Source: VRUE01 sp963780815 (GTDB taxonomy: Bacteria > Actinomycetota > Thermoleophilia > Solirubrobacterales > 70-9). From it: a stretch of DNA of 64,000 nucleotides. Both the position numbers and the translations under genes were made by a program. The stretch covers positions 1 through 64,000 of the forward strand of contig CAWADG010000004.1 in assembly GCA_963780815.1 (NCBI GenBank). Direction: 5' to 3'. The notes under the pieces are model-generated. The model saw nothing but the letters and a program-made list of their open reading frames with translations. It was not told the origin of the DNA and did not search any database. Shown here piece after piece: positions 52,203 to 63,300 of the stretch. Within the stretch, counting starts at the first letter, position 1; the number at the start of each line of letters is the position of its first letter.

Positions 52203-55200
52203 TGAACGCCGCCATTCAAGCACGCTCCTTCCCTAATCGGCGCAGGGTGCGGCAGCGCGCGATGTTCGCGGCCGTGGGATTGCTCGTTGCGATCGGGGCG
52301 CTCTTCAGCGCCGCACCGGCATCCGCAAAGCTCGTTCACGTCTTTACGACCTATTACGGCGCCGCCGGCTCCACCCCGGCCAATCCCTATCCGCTCTCCC
52401 AACCCTCGGCCGTCGCTGTCGACAGCTCGTCGGGCTCCTCTGCCCACGACTTCTACGTCACCGATCCTGGCAACCACCGGGTCGAGAAGTTCGACTCCGC
52501 CGGCAACTTCATCCTCATGTTCGGCAAAGGCGTCGATCAGACCAGCGGCGGCAACGTCTGCACCGCGGCATCGGGCGACACCTGCCAAGCCGGCGCCTCC
52601 GGCTCCGGCCCCGCGGCCTTCACCACACCGGCCCTCCTCGCCGTCGATGGCTCCAGCGGAGCCTCGTCGGGCGATGTTTACGTCGGCGACACGGGCGACA
52701 ACATCGTCTCCAAGTTCGACTCCGGCGGCAACCTCGTTACCGGCTGGCAGAGCGGGGGTCAGCTCGGCCTCGGCGGCATGGCCGGGGTTGCCGTTGACAC
52801 GAGCGGCAACCTTTTCGCCTCCGACGGTGGCACGGTGTTCAAATACACCGAGAGCGGTGCGAGTGTCACCAACTTCCCCGTGCCGCGCGGCACCGATCCG
52901 ATCGGACTGGCCGTCGATAGCGCCGACAACCTCTTCCAGGTAAACGGCGACCCCAGCGTCGAGGAGTTCACCGCCTCTGGTGACATCGGTCAGGTGACGA
53001 ACTCGGATACGACCACCGGACTTGCGGTCGATAAGTCCAACAACTCCCTCTATGTCGACGGCGTCGACGGCATCGGGGACATTGGCTTTTACACTTTCTC
53101 CGGCCCGGCGAGGTGCGTGCCGGCCAACTTCCAGGGTTGCGACCCGTCTGAGGCCTTCGGAGGCGCGAAACTGCACGGCGCCCAGGGCCTCGGAGTCGAC
53201 GCCTCTAACGGCGTCGTCTATGCCGCCAGCACGAGCACCAACAACGTCGCTGTATTCGGCACCGCGATCTTCCCCGACGCCATTACCGGCTTCGTCGAAG
53301 ATCCGACGAAGACGTCCGCCACGCTCACCGGTCATGTCGATCCCGCGGGCGGGCCAAACATCAGCGACTGCCACTTCGACTACGGCACCGACACCACCTA
53401 CAGCCTCGGAAGCGTGCCCTGCTCGCCCTCGACGCCATATTCGTCGTCTACGGACGTAACGGTTCAGATCACCGGACTTACTTCAGGCGCCACCTACCAC
53501 TACCGCGTGGTCGCGACCAACGCAACCGGAACCAGCAACGGCAGCGATCACGCCTTCCAGACCGAGGGAAGCAACATCAGCCACGCGCTGAGCGACTACG
53601 TCGGTACCGCGACCTCCAATCCCCCTGATCCGTACCCGCTGTCGGGGCCGACCGACGTCGGGATCGACCAGACGACCCACGACTTCTACGTCACCGATCC
53701 TGGCAACCACCGGGTCGAGAAGTTCGACTCCGCCGGCAACTTTATCCTCATGTTCGGCAAACACGTCGATCAGACCAGCGGCGGCAACGTCTGCACCGCG
53801 GCATCGGGCGACACCTGCCAAGCCGGTACCTCAACTGCGAGCGCAGGTGGTTTCATCACCCCCACCTATCTCGCGGTTGATAACTCAAAAAGCAGCTCAA
53901 AGGGCGACGTCTACGTCGGTGACACCGGCAGCATCCTGGTCTCCAAGTTCGATTCTTCGGGCAACATCGTCACTGGTTGGGGTCCGGGCGGAACGAAGGA
54001 CGGCTCCGACACGGACCTGACCTGCTACTGCTTGAGCGGCGGGAATATCTTCGGTGTCGCCGTCCGGCCCTCCAACGGCGATCTCTACGTCGGCGGCGCC
54101 TGCTGCGACAACGTATTCCAGTACACCCCGGATGGAACCTACGAAGGGCCGTACCAAAACGTCGGCGGGCAACCTTGGATTAAGGTTGATGCAGCCGGTG
54201 ACTACTTCTACACCGGGCCGAATGGCTGCTTCTTCTGTGGTGGGGCTGGTGGAATTGGCGAGAGCCTGCCGCCGACTGGCAACAACCGCAGAGACCTTCT
54301 GTTGACCACGGACAATCCGACCGCGGGGTTTGATTTCGACCCGGCAACCGGCGAACTCTACCAGTCGGTAGGGACGCTCAACCAGGGGACCTCAACTGAT
54401 CACCCGCCTCGCGTTGATCGCTACGGCGCAGACTGCAACTCGGAAACTGCGCCGTGTGATCCGGCGGACTCGTTCGGCGGCGGCCAGGTTCTCGGCCCGG
54501 CCGGCCTCGGGGTCGACGGCAACTCGCACACCGTCTATGTGGCGGACCCGCCCGCCAACGACGTCGCCGTTTTCAGCGACGTGCGGCCGGTCGTCACGAC
54601 GGGGCCGCCCACCAACGCCACCGATTCGACCGTAACTCTCACCGGCCACATCGACCCGCTCGGCCGCGGCGACGTCGTCAGCTGCTACTTCGAATACGGC
54701 TTCGACAAGACCTACGGCACCAAACTGCCCTGCACCCCCGATCCGGCCTCTTCGAGTTTCACCGGGCCGACCGACGTCACAGCGGAAATCAGCGGCCTCT
54801 CGCCGGGCACCACGGATCATTATCGCCTCGTCGCCACCAACGCCCCCGGCTCCACCGCCCAGGGTGTGGACCAGACGTTCACTACCACGCAGCCGCCCGC
54901 GATCGACGGCCTCGCCTCGGCGCATCTCACCGCCACCTCGGCGGACCTGAACGCCCAGATCAATCCAAACGGCCTCGATACCACCTATCACTTCGAGTAC
55001 GGACCGACGCTCTCCTACGGCCAGGTCGCACCGCTTCCCGACGGCACGCTCAGCGCTGCCGACTCCGATCAGCCGATCACCGTTCACCTCGACAACCTGA
55101 CCCCGCATGATGGTCTACCACTATCGCCTCGTCGCCACCAACGCCGACGGCAGCACGGTGAGCGACGACCAGACCTTCAACTTCTACCCACCGCCTTGCC

Positions 55201-57546
55201 CGAACGAGAACGTGCGCCAGCAGGCCCAGGCCAATTTCCTCCCCGACTGCCGGGCGTATGAGCTGGTCTCGCCCGGGGACGCCGGCGGCACCCAGCTCAG
55301 GCCCCAGGGGCCCAACACCGGCTACGCCTCCAATCCGGCTCGCTTCTCCTTCACCGGTCAGTTCTCGTCCATTCCGGGATCTGGTGGCAAACCGATTGAC
55401 GGTGACGGCGATCTCTACGTCGCTACTCGCAACGACAGGGGCTGGGTCACCCGCTACGTCGGCATTCCGTCGGATCAGGCAGCCGAGGACGGCGGCCCGG
55501 CGCAGGGCCCGCCCAACTCAACCCCGCGCCAGGAACACCGCTCCCCGTCCGCCAACCCCGGCGTCCACAGCAACCAGAACTCCGTCCTCACCGACCCCAG
55601 CATGAGCAAATTCGTCGACTTCAACGAGGGCAACCAGAGCATCGAGAGCATCTTCGGCGCGGACTTCCAAAACAAGAACGTGATCTCCTCCAACGCCGGC
55701 TGGGTCTGGGCGGCCGACGGCACCGCCCTCGGCCGCTGGCCGACCAACCTCGGCTCGGTTCCCGCCGGCAGTTACAGCGGCTACCCGACGGCGGCGGGTC
55801 TGCCCCTGTCTCATGTCTCCACCACTTACGGCGGACCGCCCTCCACGGTCGCACCCGGCGGGAAGCACGCCCTCGACTGCCCGTTCGCCACGAATAGCTT
55901 CGGCGGCGGTTATGCATCCGATGCCAACTTCTGCCCCGGTGACGTCACCGCCTCCGCGGACCTCAATCACTTCGTCTTTGCCAGCACCTGGAACGTCTTC
56001 GCCCCCGGCGGTCAGCTCACCGCCCCCGGCTCGGTCTACGACAACAACACCGTCGCCGGCACCGTCGCCGTCGCCTCCAAGACGCCGGCCGGCGACAACA
56101 TCCCCTCAGAGGCAACCGATGGCGCCGGTGATCCGCTCCAGATTCCCGGCGTCTCCGATGATGGCTCCCATATTCTGATGGCCGCCGGTGGCACCGGGCC
56201 CTGCGGGGCGGCCAACTGCCCGCCGGAGCCCTGCGACGCCGACTACAGCGACGTGCGCCGCTGCCTGATGCAGCCCAGTCACCTCTACATGCGCGTCGAC
56301 GACAGCGTCACCTACGACGTCTCACAGAATCACGATGTTCACTACGTGGGCATGAACGGGGATGGAACCAAGGTCTACTTCACCACCGCCCAGCAGCTTA
56401 CCCCCGACGACACTGACACCAGCGTCGACCTCTACATGTGGGATCAGTCGACCAACTCGATCGCCCTGATCTCCATCGGCAACAACGGCGCCGGCAACAG
56501 CGACAGCTGCAAGGGCGGCCTCGACACCGACACCGGCACCGTCTCGACGCAGTGCGACGTCAAGATCTTCAATCAGCTGTTCTTCTGCCAGGTGGTCTAC
56601 GGCCCGTTGAGCGGCGGAAGCGGCAATTGCCTCTCCGACAATTCCATCGCCTCCCAGAGCGGCGATATCTACTTCATCTCTCAGGAGAAGCTCGACGGAA
56701 CCCGTGGGATATTCAACCAGAACAACCTCTACGTTTACCACGACGGGGAAGTCCAGTGGGTAACAACCTTCACCGGCAATTCGTTCTGCTACGAGGATGG
56801 CTACAGCTTTCCGACAAGGTGCGACAGCGTCCTGCGCATGCAGGTCACCCCCGACGGCAGCTACATGGCTTTCGTGACCGCCAACAAGGTGGCCCAGTCT
56901 CAGTACGACAGTCAGGGGTTCCAGGAGATATACAGGTATCAGCCCTCGACGCGCAAGATGATCTGCGTCTCCTGCGACCCCAGCGGTGCGCCGCCAACCT
57001 CAGATGCGAGGGCGAGCCAGGACGGCCTCTTCCTCACGAATGACGGTCGGACCGCGTTCAGCACCAACGACGCCCTCGTTCATACCGATACGAACAACGG
57101 CGAGGACGTTTACGAGTACGTTGCCGGTCGCGCCCAGCTGATTACGCCCGGCACGGGTGAGACGGGTTCGGCAGGGTCGCTCCAGTTCCTCTCCGCCGGT
57201 TCGCTGCCTGGGCTCGTCGGAGTCAGCGCCGACGGCCGCGACATCTACTTCGGGACCTTCCAGACGCTGGTCCCCTCCGATCACAACGGCCTTTTCATGA
57301 AGTTCTACGACGCCCGTGCAGGCGGCGGCTTCCCGGCGCCGGCCCCACCGCCGCCCTGCAACGCCGCCGACGAGTGCCACGGCGCCGGCAGCCTGCCGCC
57401 GTCCGCCCTTGTGAACGGCACCGGTGCCGCCCTTGGCAGCCGCGGAAATGCCTCCCTCTCGCCAACCAGGCATCAGCAAACGCAAGCGCGGCAAGCGTGC
57501 CCATGAGCGCCACCGGGCTCGCCACAACCGGAGGGCAGGGCGATGA
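52202..57546 (+). pseudogene. Giant secreted NHL/Fn3-like protein 2 (two frameshifts)
   Basis: From the GTG at 52202 there is a signal peptide (AVGLLVAIGALFSAAPASA), then two sets of NHL repeats containing the same long string DFYVTDPGNHRVEKFDSAGN twice, each followed by Fn3-like units (CHFDYGTDTTYSLG, CYFEYGFDKTYG, HFEYGPTLSYG). The frame changes near 55107. From there comes the shared C-terminal domain: CPNENVRQQ, DCRAYELVSPGDAGG, VTRYVGIP, then TolB-like strands such as GDGTKVYFTTAQQLTPDDTD. A last shift near 57450 gives the basic end SKRKRGKRAHERHRARHN. The stop overlaps the next ATG. About 1,780 residues if corrected. Confidence 0.75.
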
Positions 57547-60344
57547 TCAACCGACTCAGGTGCACCACCGCGGTTGTGGCGCTCGTACTGCTGCTGGTCG
57601 CATGGTCTGCCGGTACTGCCGAGGCAAACAGCCCGATCACGTCATTTACGGCCATACCATCGACCACCCAGGCCGGCGGTCACCCCGATCTCGAGGTGCA
57701 GTTCACCGTAAAGAGTCGCATAGTTCAACAAACCCAAGATCCCTGCAACTGCTCGGATGCCAAAGACGCCATCGTCCACACGCCCGCCGGGTTCATCGGC
57801 AACCCCCACTCGACCCCGCAGTGCACGATCGCCGACTTTTCCGCCGATAACTGCCCGATCGATTCGCAGATCGGGATCGTCAACGCCGTGGCCGGGGGCC
57901 AGGATGTGATCAGCGCGCTCTACGACGTCGTTCCGCCGCCCGACATCTCAGGTTGGCTCGCCTTCAAGATCCCCATCGGGGATGCGCCGCAGTTCGTAAT
58001 TCTGAATGCGCGGACCGGCAGCGACTACGGCCTCGACGCGACGGCGACCTCGATCTACCATGGCTTGGGCCTTCCGCTTGACGCCTTCACGCAGGTCCTC
58101 TGGGGGGTGCCGGCCGATCCGATCCATGACGGGCTGCGCATCAACGAGGCGGCCAATCCGCAGGTTCCGGGCTTTCCGTTCATGACGGACAGACTGTGCA
58201 ATTCCGACGGGTCGCTCAGTACCAGCGATCCAAACACCGTACGCAAACCATGCGGGTTCAAACTTCCGCCTGCGGCCTCGAACAGCCCGCCCGCTCCCTT
58301 CCTGCAGAACCCGACCAACTGCGATGGTCCGCTGAGCGCTTCGTTGGACGTCCTGTCCTACGATGGCGGCAGCGATCACGCCGAATACCCCTGGCCGCAG
58401 CAGACCGGCTGCGATCAGCTCAGCTTCAACCCGAGCCTCTACGCCCAGCCGACCACCAACGAGACCGATGCGGCCTCGGGGATCGACGTCAACCTCAGCG
58501 TTCCCCAGCAGCTCAGCCCGACCATCCCTTCGCCGACCGAGCTGCGCGCCACCACCGTCACCCTGCCGCCCGGCTTCTCGATCAACCCCAACGCCGCCGA
58601 CGGCAAGACCTCCTGCTCCGACGCCGCAGCCAACTTCGGCACCGAGAGCGCAGCAAACTGCCCCGAGGTCTCGAAGGTCGGCAGCCTCGAGATCGACAGC
58701 TCCGCGCTGCCGGGGCCGCTGCCCGGCTTCGTCTACCTGGGCGAACCGCTGCCCGGCAACCGCTACCGGATCTTCCTGGTCGCCGACGGCTTTGCCACGC
58801 ATGTCAAGCTGGCGGGCACGGTCACTCCCGATCCGGTGACCGGCCAGCTGGTGATCACCTTCACAAATCTGCCGCAGAGCCCGCTGACCGCCTTCAACAT
58901 GCACTTCTTCGGCTCCGAACGAGGCCTGCTGGCGACGCCGACCCAGTGCGGCACCTACCCGGTCTCCACCACCTTTACGCCGTGGGACTCGGCAATTGGA
59001 ACGCAGACCTCAACGCAGTTCTTCACGCTTGATTCGGGCCCCAGCGGCGGGCCCTGTCCCGGTCAGCAGCGGCCCTTCAGCCCCAGCTTCCAAGCTGCGT
59101 CGGCGGGCAACACAGCCGGTGGCCACACTCCCTTCTCGCTCGACCTGAAACGCAGCGACGGCGACCAGAACCTCAGTGCCCTTAACGTCACCACGCCGCC
59201 TGGCTTCACCGCGACCCTGGCCGGTGTTCCCTACTGCTCAGACGCCTCGCTGGCCTCAGCGGCGGACTCCCGCTACTCGGGATTGGCGGAGCAGACCAAC
59301 CCGAGCTGTCCCCTGGCCTCCCAGATCGGTACCGCGGTGGCGGGGGCCGGAGCCGGGACCCACCCCCTCTACGTTCCCGGCAAGGTCTACCTGGCCGGCC
59401 CCTACAAAGGCGCCCCGCTCAGCCTCGCGGTGATCACCCCGGCGGTCTCCGGGCCCTATGACCTCGGCAACGTCGTGGTGCGGGTCGCGCTCAACGTCGA
59501 TCCGACCGATGCTCACATCACCGCGATCTCCGATCCGCTGCCGCAGATCCTGCAGGGAATCCCGCTCCGGCTGCGCGAGATCCGCATCAACCTCGACCGT
59601 CCGAATTTCACCCTCAATCCGACTAACTGCAGCCCGTTCTCGGTCGGTGCCAAGGTGTTTGGAGGCCAGGGCGGCGTTGCGCAGCTCGAGGAAAAGTTCC
59701 AGGTTGCCAATTGCGGGACGCTGCCCTTCGAACCCAAGCTCTCGCTGCGCCTCTCCGGCTCCACCAAGCGGGTCGGCAACCCCGCGCTTCACTCGGTCCT
59801 CACGGCCGGCCCCGGCGAAGCCGGCATCGCCCGCGCCGCGGTCGCCCTGCCCTCTTCGGAGCTCCTCGACAACGCCCATATCAGGAGCGCCTGCACGCGC
59901 GCCCAGTTTGCCGCCCGCGCCTGCCCGCCGGACTCGGTGATCGGCAACGCCCGCGCAGTTACCCCGCTGCTCGAAAAGCCGCTTGAAGGACCGGTCTACC
60001 TGATGAGCGGCTTTGGGCACAAACTCCCCGACGTCGTCGCCGACCTCAAGGGCCAGATAGAAATCCTCCTCGATGGCCGCGTCGACTCCGTCAACGGCGG
60101 CCTGCGCACGACCTTCGAAACGGTTCCCGACGCCCCGGTGAGCAAGTTCACCCTCAACCTCAAGGGGGGCTCCAAGGGCCTAATCGAAAACAGCGAATCC
60201 CTCTGCCGCAAGAGGCAGGTCGCGGTCGAGCAGCTCGCGGGCCAGAACGGCAAGCACGCCAACGCCGACGCCACGATCCAAACGCCCTGCGGCAAAGCCA
60301 GTAGGCACAGGCGGCACCTGAACCGGGCCAGGGCGGTGCGCTGA
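57543..60344 (+). CDS. Giant secreted protein 3 of unknown family (intact)
   Basis: The 933-residue protein has a signal peptide (TTAVVALVLLLVAWSAGTAE, then AN). Its repeated beta-sandwich-like units open with TTVTLPPGFSINPNAADGKT or VTTPPGFTATLAGVPYCSDA, followed by CPLASQIGTAVAGAGAGTHP and VYLAGPYKGAPLSLAVITPA. These recur three times with conserved Cys pairs. The C-terminal part ends GKASRHRRHLNRARAVR, a basic tail as in its neighbours. It has no NHL repeats. It overlaps gene 2 at ATGA and is the only intact member of the set. Typical of Thermoleophilia in my judgement; function unknown, cell-surface location likely. Confidence 0.8.
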   Translation: MINRLRCTTAVVALVLLLVAWSAGTAEANSPITSFTAIPSTTQAGGHPDLEVQFTVKSRIVQQTQDPCNCSDAKDAIVHTPAGFIGNPHSTPQCTIADFSADNCPIDSQIGIVNAVAGGQDVISALYDVVPPPDISGWLAFKIPIGDAPQFVILNARTGSDYGLDATATSIYHGLGLPLDAFTQVLWGVPADPIHDGLRINEAANPQVPGFPFMTDRLCNSDGSLSTSDPNTVRKPCGFKLPPAASNSPPAPFLQNPTNCDGPLSASLDVLSYDGGSDHAEYPWPQQTGCDQLSFNPSLYAQPTTNETDAASGIDVNLSVPQQLSPTIPSPTELRATTVTLPPGFSINPNAADGKTSCSDAAANFGTESAANCPEVSKVGSLEIDSSALPGPLPGFVYLGEPLPGNRYRIFLVADGFATHVKLAGTVTPDPVTGQLVITFTNLPQSPLTAFNMHFFGSERGLLATPTQCGTYPVSTTFTPWDSAIGTQTSTQFFTLDSGPSGGPCPGQQRPFSPSFQAASAGNTAGGHTPFSLDLKRSDGDQNLSALNVTTPPGFTATLAGVPYCSDASLASAADSRYSGLAEQTNPSCPLASQIGTAVAGAGAGTHPLYVPGKVYLAGPYKGAPLSLAVITPAVSGPYDLGNVVVRVALNVDPTDAHITAISDPLPQILQGIPLRLREIRINLDRPNFTLNPTNCSPFSVGAKVFGGQGGVAQLEEKFQVANCGTLPFEPKLSLRLSGSTKRVGNPALHSVLTAGPGEAGIARAAVALPSSELLDNAHIRSACTRAQFAARACPPDSVIGNARAVTPLLEKPLEGPVYLMSGFGHKLPDVVADLKGQIEILLDGRVDSVNGGLRTTFETVPDAPVSKFTLNLKGGSKGLIENSESLCRKRQVAVEQLAGQNGKHANADATIQTPCGKASRHRRHLNRARAVR

Positions 60345-60377
60345 GCGATGCGAACTACGAGGAGAGAGCCGGGGACA

Positions 60378-63300
60378 ATGCGGTCAAAGACGGATAGGGG
60401 AGAGGGAGTGCTTCATCGAGTCGTTATCGGGATCGCCGTGTTGTGCGCTGTCATTCTGCATGCTTGCTTTGGGCGCAAGCTCGGCCTTCGCCGACCGGAC
60501 CTTTGACTCAATCATTACCCCCTTTAACGGCCCAACCGCCGTTGACTTCGACGCCAATGGGAACGTTTGGATCTCAGACCGTGGGCAGCTAAACAACCCC
60601 CCTGGGCAGGCAGGCCTCTACAAATACAACCCCTACCCCTCGCGGACGCTGCTCGCCGAGCCCAATACCTACGACCCTTGGCAATACTATTCCCTCGGCA
60701 TTCAGCTGGCTGTCGATCAATCCACCAATGAGGTTTTCGTCACCCAGTAACGAACGGAAGTCGCACAGTTCGACATCTTCCTCCGGCCGAACGCCGGGCA
60801 TTCTCCTCTCCGCGATGGAGCTCATAAATGGTATAGCTGGCCAGTCAGGTATTCACATCGCAATAGACAACAGCAACACCTTCTCCCGAGGCCGGGTCTA
60901 TCTTTCACTGGAGTCGCCGGAGGATGATGTTGAGATCCTCGATGCCGCCCAGCGGCCAGTCGATTTCCCAGCCACCGCCAGCTACATCGACGGCAACCTG
61001 ATGACCGGCACGCCCAGCGGCTCCTTCGGCGATGTCCAAAACATCACGGTCGACTCCAACGGCAACATCTATGTCACCGATACCGCCAATGGTGTGGTCG
61101 ATGAGTTTGACTCGACTGGTACTTTCTTGCGCACCTTGACGGCTCCAGGAAACACCGGATGGTGTTGGGGTTGACCCGACCAACGGCAATGTCGTGATCT
61201 CGGGGGGTTCCGGCCCCCCTGCGTTCCGAGTTCGACTCCTCGGGCAATCTTCTTGAGACGCTCACCAACGACAACAATGGTCCCATGCAGACGGGAGGCA
61301 ACCCCGGCGTCGACCCCAATGGTTACCTCTACTTGCCTCAATCGTCGGATCGCATCGATATCTTCAGTCCCAATGTCGTCGTCCCCGCCGTCACCTACAA
61401 ACCGCCGACCAGCCCGACGACGAGCTCGGCGACGCTGAATGCCAACGTCGATCCCAACGGCGGCGGCGACATTACCGCCTGCCACTTCGAGTACGGCACC
61501 GACGCCTCCTACGGCACCAGCGTCACCTGCGCGCCCGACCCGAGCGGCGCCCACTTCTCCTCGCCGACCGACGTCAGCGCGGGGATCTCCGGCCTCTCGG
61601 CCGATACGACCTACCACTACCGGGTCGTGGTCGCCAACGCCAACGGCACCAAGTACGGCTCAGACCAGACCTACACGACGGGCAAGGTGGCGGGGCTCAG
61701 CACCGACCCCGCAACGAACGTAACCGCCTCGGGCGCAACGCTCAACGCCTCCTTCGTCGGCGACGGCACCGACACCACCTATTACTTCGAGTGGGGGCCG
61801 ACGACCGCCTACGGCAATCAGACCGCAGCGCCGCCCGGCGATGACGCCGGCTCGCCCTCAGGCCCGACTCGCACCGCCCTCCCCAAAGTCCTGACCGGCC
61901 TCAATCCCTACTCGACCTACCACTTCCGCGTCGTCGCGACCAGCACCTCCGGCACCACCACCGGTCAGGACCAAATGTTCACGACGCCGCCCGCGTCCCC
62001 CTCGGTGCAGGGCGCCGCAGTCACCGCGGTTCACTCCGACCGGGCGATCTTCCACGGCCAGGTCAACCCAAACGGGGCCGACACCTCGGTCCACTTCGAG
62101 TACGTCGACGACGCGACCTTCCAGCAGAGCGGCTGGACGAACGCCAAAGTGACCAGCTCCGAGATCGGGATCGGGATGAGCAAGGAGTTCGCAGGCGCCA
62201 GCCAGTTCGTCGACGGCCTCAGCCCCGGCACCCTCTACCACTTCCGGGCGGTGGGCACCAACCAGCAGGGCAGCGGCAGCGATGCGGCGACCTTCCGCAC
62301 CTTCGCCTTCATCCCCTCCTTCAGCGATCCCTGCCCCAACGCCCACGTGCGCCAGCAGACCGGCGCCGCCCTGCTGCTCGACTGCCGCGCTTATGAGCTG
62401 GTCTCGGCCTCAAACGCCGGCGGCTATGACGTCGAGTCGGATTTGGTCGCGGGTCAGACTCCCTTCGGCGGCTATCCGCAAGCCCAGGGCAAGGCCCTCT
62501 ACGGCGTCCACAACGGCGGCATCCCGGGGACAGGAAACCCGACGAACAACGGCATCGACCCCTACGTCGCGACCCGCGGCGCCGACGGCTGGAGCACCAC
62601 CTACGTCGGCATCCCGGCCAATAACCCCAACGCCACCGGCCCCTTCTCCTCGACCCTGGCCCAGGCCGACCAGAGCCTCTCCATCTTCGCCTTCGCCGGG
62701 CCCAACATCTGCTCGCCCTGCTTTGCCGACGGCAAGACCGGCGTCCCCGTCCACCTGCCGAACGGCAGCCTCGTGCAGGGGATGGTCGGCTCGATGGACC
62801 CCGGCCCCTCTGCCAAAGCGGAGGGCTTCATCGGCAAACACCTCTCGGCCGATGGTTCCCACCTCGTCTTTGGCTCGACCTCCCAGTTTGAGCCCGACGG
62901 CAACTCAAACGGCGACATCTCGATCTATGACCGCGACCTGAACAGCGGCATAACCCACGTCGTCTCCAAGACCCCGGGCGGCGCCACGATGACCGGCGCG
63001 GGGATCGGCGAGCTCGACATCTCAGACAACGGCTCCCGGATCGTCTTCGGCCAGCTCGTCTCAACCGACACCCAGGGCAACCGTTACTGGCACCTCTACA
63101 TGAACGTCGGCGACTCGAACCACTCGCTCGACCTCACCCCCGGCACCACCTCGGGAGTCCTCTATGACGGGATGAGCTCAGACGGCACCAAGGTCTACTT
63201 CACGACCCCAGACGCGCTCACAAGCGATGACATCGACACCTCCGCCGACATCTATCGCGCCGACGTCACCGACTCAGCGGCCACCCTGACCCGGGTCTCC

